A stretch of DNA of 29,673 nucleotides from Bacteroidales bacterium (GTDB lineage: Bacteria > Bacteroidota > Bacteroidia > Bacteroidales > WCHB1-69), in the NCBI GenBank assembly GCA_016290715.1, contig JAEEUY010000249.1:1-29673 (forward strand), given 5' to 3'. Each line of letters opens with the position of its first letter. Positions within the stretch are counted from its first letter, which is position 1. The position numbers and the translations under genes were made by a program. The notes beneath the pieces are model-generated. The model was not told the DNA's origin. It was given only the letters and a program-made list of their open reading frames with translations, and searched no databases. Of the stretch, positions 7,487 through 14,725 are shown piece by piece.

Positions 7487-7802
7487 TGCCGAAACGATGG
7501 CAATTACGAGAAACATTAACGATTTTGATAAAGTAACGGGAAATATTTATGAATCCGTTGTCATCATGTCGAAACGCGCAAATCAGATATCTTTGGAAAT
7601 CAAAGATGAAATGCAAAAGGAAATGCAGGACCTGATCCCATCTCAAGATTCTTTGGAAGAAGTGTTTGAAAATCGGGATCTGATTGATCTTGCGAAATCC
7701 TATGAGAAATTACCCAAGCCTACTTTGTTGGCTATCAAGGAATTTGAGGACAATAAAATTTATTTTAAAAGAGAGGAAGAAGATAGTATAGAAAATGTCT
7801 AA
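7461..7802 (+). CDS. rpoZ: RNA polymerase omega subunit, Bacteroidota type
   Basis: A small subunit that promotes assembly of RNA polymerase. The 113-aa product matches the phylum-specific omega form. The core NIYESVVIMSKRANQI at residues 28-43 corresponds to the NRFxLVxxAxxRARQL helix of other omegas, followed by LEEVFENRD and YEKLPKPTLLAIKEF. The ATG at 7461 lies inside the end of bamD (26-base overlap), and its own end overlaps coaBC by 8 bases, which suggests translational coupling. The identification rests on family resemblance remembered from other Bacteroidales. Confidence 0.88.
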   Translation: MKTDLKKSNAETMAITRNINDFDKVTGNIYESVVIMSKRANQISLEIKDEMQKEMQDLIPSQDSLEEVFENRDLIDLAKSYEKLPKPTLLAIKEFEDNKIYFKREEEDSIENV

Positions 7803-9006
7803 ACAAACTTTACATGTTGTTTTGGGGATAACAGGAGGGATAGCAGCATATAAGTCGCTATCTCTCATTCGTTTATTATCTCAAAGAGGGGCTGAAGTAA
7901 AGGTCGTCGCAACCCCTAATGCCTTGCAGTTTGTGACAGAACTATCATTACAAACTTTATCTCAGAATAAAGTCTATACGGATCCTTTCAAAAAATTAGA
8001 ACATTTTGATATTGAGCATATTTCATTGGCTGAATGGGCAGATGTATTGATTGTGGCTCCTGCCACAGCCAATATATTGGCCAAATTTGCGAATGGTATT
8101 GCGGATGATGCACTCTCCACCCTTTTCTTGGCGACTACTGCCCCGATATTTCTTGCTCCCGCGATGAATAAGAATATGTTGTCTCATCCCGCCACCCAAA
8201 ACAATTTGCAGACTTTGCGCACACGTGGCTGCCATATTTTGGAGTCCAACTACGGGCATTTGGCCTGTGGAACTGACGGCGCAGGAAGAATGCAAGAACC
8301 GGAACAGATCACCGAAACGGTTTTCCATTATTTTGACAGTGATAAAAAATTGGCAGGCAAAAAAGCATTAGTAACGGCAGGCCCTACTTATGAACCTATT
8401 GACCCAGTGCGTTTTATTGGAAATCACTCTTCCGGATTGATGGGTTTTTCCATCGCAGAAGAATTATCTCGGCAAGGAGCTGAAGTTTTCTTGGTGGCAG
8501 GCCCTACGAGTTTAACTGTGCAAAATATTGGCATAAATCGCACCAATGTACAAACAGGCCAACAAATGTTTGAAGTATGTAAAAAGCTTGCTGCTCAAGT
8601 GGATATTGTGGTGATGGCTGCTGCTGTAGCAGATTATACACCAGAAGTGGTCGCGCCTGAAAAAATCAAAAAATCGGATGCTAAAATCCAGCTTTCACTT
8701 AAGAAAAATATGGATATTTTAACCTATTTGGGCCATAATCGTCCCAATGAGGAGCAATGTGTTGTGGGTTTTGCCTTGGAAACGGAAAATGAACTTGAAA
8801 ATGCCAAACAAAAATTAAAAAATAAAAACGCCGATATTATCGTTCTGAATTCATTGAAAAATCATGGGGCAGGTTTCCAATGTAAAACGAATCTTGTTAC
8901 GTTAATTGACAAAAGAGGAAACATTACGGAAGGTGAATTAAAAAGCAAACAAGAAGTAGCTCGTGATATTGTCTCATATATTATTGATTATCAAATTAAA
9001 AAATAG
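7795..9006 (+). CDS. coaBC: Bifunctional phosphopantothenoylcysteine decarboxylase / phosphopantothenate-cysteine ligase
   Basis: Carries out two steps of coenzyme A synthesis: CTP-dependent coupling of cysteine to 4'-phosphopantothenate, then FMN-dependent decarboxylation to 4'-phosphopantetheine. The 403-aa length is normal. The N-terminal flavoprotein (CoaC) domain has GITGGIAAYKS at 11-21, catalytic H75, APAMNKNM, and a Cys-containing flap HLACGTDGAGRM. The CoaB domain begins near residue 180 with TAGPTYEPIDPVRFIGNHSSG and carries AAVADYTP and the KIKK motif at 290-293. It lies in the bamD-recN block. Confidence 0.97.
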   Translation: MSKQTLHVVLGITGGIAAYKSLSLIRLLSQRGAEVKVVATPNALQFVTELSLQTLSQNKVYTDPFKKLEHFDIEHISLAEWADVLIVAPATANILAKFANGIADDALSTLFLATTAPIFLAPAMNKNMLSHPATQNNLQTLRTRGCHILESNYGHLACGTDGAGRMQEPEQITETVFHYFDSDKKLAGKKALVTAGPTYEPIDPVRFIGNHSSGLMGFSIAEELSRQGAEVFLVAGPTSLTVQNIGINRTNVQTGQQMFEVCKKLAAQVDIVVMAAAVADYTPEVVAPEKIKKSDAKIQLSLKKNMDILTYLGHNRPNEEQCVVGFALETENELENAKQKLKNKNADIIVLNSLKNHGAGFQCKTNLVTLIDKRGNITEGELKSKQEVARDIVSYIIDYQIKK

Positions 9007-9015
9007 GGAAGAGCC

Positions 9016-9915
9016 ATGAAAAGAATCTTATTATTTGTTATTTTTGTTTGTTATCTTGCGGGTTCTTTTGCGCAGGATTTTCAGTGCCAACTTTCCATTA
9101 ATGCACAATCTATCGCAGGCTCAAACCGAGAAAAATTCAATTCCCTTCAGCAAGAGTTGTACAAATTCGTTAATGATAGAAAATGGTGCCAATATAAGTT
9201 GAAAACGAATGAACGCATTGAGTGTGCCATCTTGATTAATCTGACGGAAATGTCGGGCGCTGTTTATACAGGGACCATGACCATCCAATTGCAACGTCCG
9301 ATATTTAACACAAACTATAAATCCACCGTGCTGAATTTTCAAGATAAAAGTGTGAAATTCACTTACGAAGAAGGAGCCCCGTTAGAATATGCGGAAAATA
9401 GCAACCTTTCCCAATTAACTTCTCTTATAGCTTATTATCTCAACATTTTTTTAGGGGTGGATTTTGATACTTTTTCACTAAATGGCGGCAGCCCCTATTA
9501 CAACATCGCTCAGAATATTGTTAATTTGAATCAAACTGTTTCCGAACCGGGTTGGAAATCGTATGAAACAGGGCAACGTAATCGTTATTGGTTGGTCGAA
9601 AATCTAACCAATGCCACTTATAGCAAAATTCATGAGTTCTTGTATAAATATTATCGGTTGGGTTTGGATGTAATGTCGGAATCCGTGGATGTCGGCAGAG
9701 CTTCCATTTTGGATGCTTTGCGTGATTTGCAAAAAGTAAATGCTCAAAAATCAAATATTTACATTGTCCAATTAATGGTGTTGGCCAAATCTGACGAAAT
9801 TGTGAACATATTTTCTGAAGCTCCTGAAATGGAAAAAAGCGAGGTGATTAAATTAATGAAACAACTGGACCCCTCCAATTCCTCAAAGTATAACGCAATT
9901 AGTAAAACTAATTAG
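9016..9915 (+). CDS. DUF4835-family secreted protein
   Basis: A 299-aa exported protein of unknown function. The signal peptide MKRILLFVIFVCYLAGSFAQ ends at about residue 20. The mature part has mixed alpha/beta character, with ISxxFxxLQxxLYxFVNDRKW-type spacing and an N-terminal half that looks like the DUF4835 family found between coaBC and recN throughout Bacteroidota. No catalytic motif or transmembrane segment beyond the signal is visible. It lies 9 bases after coaBC and 3 bases before recN, so it is almost certainly co-transcribed. Its conserved place in the cluster argues for a cell-envelope housekeeping role, but this is only inference. Confidence 0.8.
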   Translation: MKRILLFVIFVCYLAGSFAQDFQCQLSINAQSIAGSNREKFNSLQQELYKFVNDRKWCQYKLKTNERIECAILINLTEMSGAVYTGTMTIQLQRPIFNTNYKSTVLNFQDKSVKFTYEEGAPLEYAENSNLSQLTSLIAYYLNIFLGVDFDTFSLNGGSPYYNIAQNIVNLNQTVSEPGWKSYETGQRNRYWLVENLTNATYSKIHEFLYKYYRLGLDVMSESVDVGRASILDALRDLQKVNAQKSNIYIVQLMVLAKSDEIVNIFSEAPEMEKSEVIKLMKQLDPSNSSKYNAISKTN

Positions 9916-9918
9916 GAT

Positions 9919-11574
9919 ATGTTATCCGCGCTGCAGATTAGTAATTATGTGTTGATTAACTCATTGAATATTGAATTCGATGATTCATTGAACATTATTA
10001 CTGGTGAAACAGGCGCCGGGAAATCGATTATTTTAGGCGCCCTTTCTTTAATATTGGGAGGCCGTGCTGATACATCTGTTCTTTTAGATAAATCGCAAAA
10101 ATGTGTGGTGGAAGCCACTTTTGATATCTCTTCATTGAATATTCAATCTTTTTTTGATGAGAATGATTGGGATTATGCTGAAATGACGATTATTCGCCGA
10201 GAAATAACCGAAAAGGGGAAATCCCGCGCTTTCGTAAATGACACACCTGTGGCACTTGCACAACTAAAAAATCTTACAACGCAACTAATTGATATACATT
10301 CCCAACATAGCAATTTACTTTTCCATAATGCTGATTTTCGTGTGCAAGTAGTGGACGAATTTGCCCAAACGCAATGGTTTCTAACCGATTTTCAAGAAAA
10401 ATTGGCTGCCTATGAGCAAAAACAGGCAGAATGGGCTCAGTTGTTGGAAAAACAAAAGGAAAATATTGAGAAAAAAGACTATTTTGATTTCGTATTTCAC
10501 GAATTACAGCAGGCTAATTTACGCGAAAATGAGCAAGAAGAGCTGGAAAACGAAATAGATTTTCTGACACATACGGAAACCATTAAGACCAACCTGTTCC
10601 ATTCATTGCAGCTCTTTTCCGAATCTGACGATAGTTTGTTGGAAAAATTGCGCCAAATAAAAAATCTGAATGCTTCTATTTCATCATATCATACCGATTT
10701 AAAAGAGATTAGCAAGAGATTAGAGTCTTCTTATCTGGAATTAAAAGATCTTCAGGGTGAAATTACCGCTCTGTACGATAGGGTGGACTATTCGCCGGAA
10801 CTCCTTGCTGAAAAGAAAGAACGATTAGATTTGCTATATCATTTAGAACAAAAGTATCATTTGAAATCGGTGGGTGAATTGATTGCCAAACGAGATGAAT
10901 TGGAAACACTGCTCAATAATTTCTCTACGGATGATGAAAAAATTGTCTCTTTGCAAGCTGAACGTGATGAACTTTATCAAATTGCATGGGATGCAGCGCA
11001 TAAATTATCGGATCTAAGAAGAGCTTCTATCGTTGAATTACAACATAGTGTGGTAGCTAAAATTGAGGAATTGGGCATTCAAGACGGACGTTTTGAAGTG
11101 AAAGTCATTCCCGGAACGTCTCTGCATAAAAATGGCATAGATGAAGTGCAATTTTGGTTTTCAGCCAATAAGGGTGTGCCAGTGGCAGAATTGGAAAAAG
11201 TGGCTTCAGGCGGCGAAATTTCACGTTTAATGTTGGCTGTGAAAGCAACTATTTCCGATAAATCGATATTACCTACCATTGTTTTTGATGAAATTGATGT
11301 GGGTATTTCAGGTGAAGTAGCCAATAAGGTAGGACGGGTGATGAAAACAATGTCGCATCATCGCCAATTATTAGTGATTACCCACCTGCCTCAAATTGCT
11401 GCACAAGCTACTTCTCATTATAAAGTGTACAAAGAAACAATCAATGGGTTAAACCAGACGAAAGTTAGGTTGCTGGACAGGGGAAATAGGATTCAGGAAA
11501 TCGCTCAAATGATGAGAGGGGATTCTTGTTCTGAAGTTACCTTGAAAGCGGCGGAAGAACTTATAAATGAATAA
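9919..11574 (+). CDS. recN: DNA repair protein RecN
   Basis: An SMC-like ATPase that acts in recombinational repair of double-strand breaks. The 551-aa product has the family length. Walker A is GETGAGKS at 29-36. Two coiled-coil arms occupy about 150-370, rich in Glu, Lys and Leu. The ABC signature is ASGGE near 429, and Walker B with its glutamate is IVFDEID (D457-E458). THLPQIAAQA supplies the switch histidine near the C-terminus. It follows the DUF4835 gene after 3 bases. Confidence 0.97.
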   Translation: MLSALQISNYVLINSLNIEFDDSLNIITGETGAGKSIILGALSLILGGRADTSVLLDKSQKCVVEATFDISSLNIQSFFDENDWDYAEMTIIRREITEKGKSRAFVNDTPVALAQLKNLTTQLIDIHSQHSNLLFHNADFRVQVVDEFAQTQWFLTDFQEKLAAYEQKQAEWAQLLEKQKENIEKKDYFDFVFHELQQANLRENEQEELENEIDFLTHTETIKTNLFHSLQLFSESDDSLLEKLRQIKNLNASISSYHTDLKEISKRLESSYLELKDLQGEITALYDRVDYSPELLAEKKERLDLLYHLEQKYHLKSVGELIAKRDELETLLNNFSTDDEKIVSLQAERDELYQIAWDAAHKLSDLRRASIVELQHSVVAKIEELGIQDGRFEVKVIPGTSLHKNGIDEVQFWFSANKGVPVAELEKVASGGEISRLMLAVKATISDKSILPTIVFDEIDVGISGEVANKVGRVMKTMSHHRQLLVITHLPQIAAQATSHYKVYKETINGLNQTKVRLLDRGNRIQEIAQMMRGDSCSEVTLKAAEELINE

Positions 11575-11577
11575 ATT

Positions 11578-12222
11578 ATGAAAAAGAATTTTGGCTGTTT
11601 TATTTTGATTTTTGTCTTGATGTTTTCATCATTAGGACTTTCTGCTCAAAAAATGATGCATACAAGACATTATCGCCCCCATTTTGTATATGCCACCTCA
11701 ATAGGATTTAATGCAGGGGTCGGAAAAATTAAATATGAACATCATACGCTAGTCAACAAAGTTCCTCTTTTTAATGTCAATCAGCTTTTAGCTTACCAAT
11801 TTAATCCATATTTGACGGCTGGAGTTGAATTGGGATTGGATATATGGAAAAAAACTGCCTTTATTCCTGTGATGGCGAATTTGACGCTCGACTTCATGGA
11901 CCAGAAAATTATTCCCACTTGGTATGTAAATATGGGGTATGCATTCAAATGGTATATGCCTCCGAAACCAGAAAAAATGACGGGAGTTATCCAAGGAGCC
12001 AAGTCAGGTATCCATTTTAATACGGGTTTGGGTTTAAAAATGAAAATAAAAGAACAAATTCTTCTGTTAGTTGCAGCAGATTATAAGTTACAATCCACAA
12101 GCATTCAATATACAGTGGAGGAATTGGGGCAGAACTACGACTATTCGCAGGTGATTACCAACCGTACCGAAAAGGCATTATATCATTTTGTCGGAGTTAA
12201 AGTGGCTATCGTTTATTGGTAA
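11578..12222 (+). CDS. Predicted small outer-membrane beta-barrel protein
   Basis: A 214-aa protein I cannot place in a named family. It has a signal peptide (residues 1 to about 23, ending LGLSAQ) and then alternating amphipathic strands. Features typical of 8-10 strand barrels are visible: YATSIGFNAGVGKIKYEH, LTAGVELGLDIWKK, WYVNMGYAFKWYM, GIHFNTGLGLKMKIK, and a final strand VGVKVAIVYW ending in an aromatic residue, as in BAM substrates. It starts 3 bases after recN, so it belongs to the same transcript. The barrel call is inference from pattern; no function is assigned. Confidence 0.65.
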   Translation: MKKNFGCFILIFVLMFSSLGLSAQKMMHTRHYRPHFVYATSIGFNAGVGKIKYEHHTLVNKVPLFNVNQLLAYQFNPYLTAGVELGLDIWKKTAFIPVMANLTLDFMDQKIIPTWYVNMGYAFKWYMPPKPEKMTGVIQGAKSGIHFNTGLGLKMKIKEQILLLVAADYKLQSTSIQYTVEELGQNYDYSQVITNRTEKALYHFVGVKVAIVYW

Positions 12223-12254
12223 ATTTTATCGTGTGCATTAAATTGTTTTCAAAC

Positions 12255-14312
12255 ATGAAAAGATTATTATCCGTATGTTTTTTGCTATTAATCCTGTCTT
12301 CCGGAAGAAGTCAAGCCATTGATTCCCCAGTAAAGTGGAAATATGCCGCTACGCTGAAATCTGCAACGGAAGCTGAATTGCAATTCACGGCTGAAATAAA
12401 AAACGATTGGCATCTGTATTCTCCAACTAATCCGGGTTGGGAACTGCCTCTTGAGTTTAAATTCACGCCCTCCGCTAATTATCAATTATTCGGAAATATC
12501 AAAGAACCTAAAGCGCATACCGTTTACGATTCACTTCAGGCTTCTTATACCAAATATTTTTCGGGGACGGTAACTTTCCGCCAAACAATTAAAATTAACA
12601 CCGACAAGCCTTTTAAAGTGAAAGGATCGTTGTCGGGGCAGGCCTGCATTGAAGGCAGATGCACCCAGATTACCGACCAGTTTGAGATTACAGTTCCTGT
12701 TCAAGCCGATGCATTGGTTCAGGTGATGGAGCCTGAGGATTCTGCAGGTACAATCCTTGAAGAAGAAGGGGAGGATACCGCGGCGAAAACTTCAATAGAT
12801 TCTCCCTCTGTGGTAGAGGAATCAGCCTCTGCCCAAGATGCGCAATCGTCTTTGTGGTGGTTCTTTCTGACTTCTATCGGCGGCGGTCTCATCGGACTGC
12901 TGATGCCATGTGTGTTCCCAATGATTCCGATGACGGTTTCCTTCTTTATGAAAAAGGAAAAAAATGGGAAATTGCATGCCATCGTTTATGGTTTGTCTAT
13001 TGTTGTTATCTTTGTTATTTTTGGGATTATTTTGGCAGCTGTTTTGGGACCGGATTTTGCGAATATTTTAAGCACCCATTGGATTCCCAATGTTTTATTT
13101 GCTATCATTTTCATCATCTTTGCGCTTTCTTTATTCGGGTATTTTGAAATTAGATTACCGAATAAATGGGTGAACTCCTCTGCCAAAAATGAGCAGAGAG
13201 AGGGTTTCATCGGCACCTTTTTTATGGCACTGACATTAGTATTGGTGTCCTTCTCTTGTACGCTTCCTATTGCTGGTGCCGTCGCACTCAATGCAGCCGG
13301 CGGTTCTTTCATGAAGCCGATTATCGGTATGCTGGGATTCTCGTTAGGAATTGCTCTTCCATTTACTTTCTTTGCCCTCTTCCCCAGTCTTTTAAAGACT
13401 CTTCCCAAATCTGGAGGATGGATGAATACCTTGAAAGTGGTGCTCGCTTTTGTTGAATTGGCTTTTGCCTTGAAATTTTTAAATGTCCCTGATCAAACTT
13501 ATCATTGGGGAATTTTAGATAGAGAAGTCTATTTGGCTTTTTGGATTGTAATATTTTCATTATTAGGATTTTATCTTCTTGGGAAAATTCGTTTCCCAGC
13601 GGACACGGAGTATCCTATCCAAAAAAATTGGTTTCGTTTTCTTTCATCCATTTTCGTGTTTACTTTTGTGGTTTATATGATTCCTGGAATGTTTGGTGCC
13701 CCTCTAAAAGCAATTTCTGGTTGGCTGCCACCCATTGAAACACAAGATTTTAGTATTCCGGATATCGTTCGTGAAGAAGTACAAACTGCTTCCTTTTTCT
13801 CTGATGAGGGGCAATCAAAAGAAACCGCCACCTTGATAGAAACGCCTCATTATGCAGAAAAACTGCATCTTCCGTATGGCATCCAAGGCTATTTTGATTA
13901 CGATCAGGCTTTGCGGGTTGCCCAAAAACTCAATCGCCCCATATTCCTTGACCTGACAGGACATGGTTGTACCAATTGTAGAAAAGTGGAAGCCAGCGTT
14001 TGGATTGATCCCCGCGTGAAAGCGAAATTTGCCAATGAATTGGTGGTTGCTACGCTTTATGTGGATGATAAAAATATTGATCTGCTCCCCGAAGATTATA
14101 TTGCCAACAAAGAGGGCGAAAAAATCACCAAATTAGGGGATAAAAATATGTTCATTAGTTTGGAAAAATATCACCAAAATTCCCAGCCTTGCTATCTTAT
14201 TTTAGATCCTGATGGAGAAGTGTTGGCTGGCCCTTTATACTCTGAGTTGAATGTGGAGAGATATTTGCAATTTTTAGACCAAGGTATTCAAGCTTTTAAA
14301 TCCAAGAACTGA
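12255..14312 (+). CDS. dsbD: Thiol:disulfide interchange protein, DsbD family
   Basis: An inner-membrane protein that passes electrons from cytoplasmic thioredoxin to periplasmic thiol proteins. The 685-aa product has three parts. The first is a signal peptide plus a periplasmic N-domain (about 20-150) with the Cys pair ACIEGRC. The second is an eight-span membrane domain with the paired cysteines C219 in MPCVFPMIPMTVSF and C335 in SFSCTLPIAG. The third is a C-terminal thioredoxin domain with C572-T-N-C575 in HGCTNCRKVE. The longer open frame from 12216 is less likely: the ATG at 12255 gives a clean signal peptide (MKRLLSVCFLLLILSS). The SPOR gene starts one base after this gene's stop. Confidence 0.93.
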   Translation: MKRLLSVCFLLLILSSGRSQAIDSPVKWKYAATLKSATEAELQFTAEIKNDWHLYSPTNPGWELPLEFKFTPSANYQLFGNIKEPKAHTVYDSLQASYTKYFSGTVTFRQTIKINTDKPFKVKGSLSGQACIEGRCTQITDQFEITVPVQADALVQVMEPEDSAGTILEEEGEDTAAKTSIDSPSVVEESASAQDAQSSLWWFFLTSIGGGLIGLLMPCVFPMIPMTVSFFMKKEKNGKLHAIVYGLSIVVIFVIFGIILAAVLGPDFANILSTHWIPNVLFAIIFIIFALSLFGYFEIRLPNKWVNSSAKNEQREGFIGTFFMALTLVLVSFSCTLPIAGAVALNAAGGSFMKPIIGMLGFSLGIALPFTFFALFPSLLKTLPKSGGWMNTLKVVLAFVELAFALKFLNVPDQTYHWGILDREVYLAFWIVIFSLLGFYLLGKIRFPADTEYPIQKNWFRFLSSIFVFTFVVYMIPGMFGAPLKAISGWLPPIETQDFSIPDIVREEVQTASFFSDEGQSKETATLIETPHYAEKLHLPYGIQGYFDYDQALRVAQKLNRPIFLDLTGHGCTNCRKVEASVWIDPRVKAKFANELVVATLYVDDKNIDLLPEDYIANKEGEKITKLGDKNMFISLEKYHQNSQPCYLILDPDGEVLAGPLYSELNVERYLQFLDQGIQAFKSKN

Positions 14313-14313
14313 C

Positions 14314-14724
14314 ATGAAAAATCTCGTTTTCTGTTTGCTGATTTTTTGCGCTCCATGCTGGATTTTCTCTCAAGTTCAGTATGATGTTGAACCCCAGGTG
14401 GAAGCTACCGTTGAGAAGCATATGGAAGCATGGGATAGGGTAGGGAAGATTAATATTTTCTGTATCCAAGTTGCTTCGCTTTCAGGGGAAGGTTCAGGAG
14501 CCAATGCCCAAGCTATGGTGGCGGAATTAAATCAATATTTTGCCGCCAACGGCATAGATGCTCAAGCTTATACGATTTTCGTCCAGCCCAATCATAAAGT
14601 GCGTGTCGGTAATTTTCTCTCAAAAAGAGAAGCCTATAAGGTGATGTCTGTGCTACAGATTCAATATCCAGGGGCTTTTATCACTCGGGATAAAAGAAAA
14701 ATTTCAGAGTGGGTGAAAAATTAA
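14314..14724 (+). CDS. SPOR-domain exported protein
   Basis: A 136-aa protein with a signal peptide (1-20, ending WIFSQ) and one SPOR-like domain at about 46-125 (IFCIQVASLSGEGSGANA, then YTIFVQPNHKVRVGNFLSK, then a final helix and strand). SPOR domains bind septal, denuded peptidoglycan. The protein has nothing else, so it is likely a periplasmic peptidoglycan-binding factor. Its start lies directly after dsbD and its stop lies one base from the stop of mutS on the other strand. Confidence 0.85.
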   Translation: MKNLVFCLLIFCAPCWIFSQVQYDVEPQVEATVEKHMEAWDRVGKINIFCIQVASLSGEGSGANAQAMVAELNQYFAANGIDAQAYTIFVQPNHKVRVGNFLSKREAYKVMSVLQIQYPGAFITRDKRKISEWVKN

Positions 14725-14725
14725 G

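Noticed and set aside
12986..13408. A 140-codon minus-strand open frame inside dsbD
   Set aside because: It is antisense to the transmembrane part of dsbD. Its Lys/Pro/Ala-rich product reflects the reverse of hydrophobic codons.
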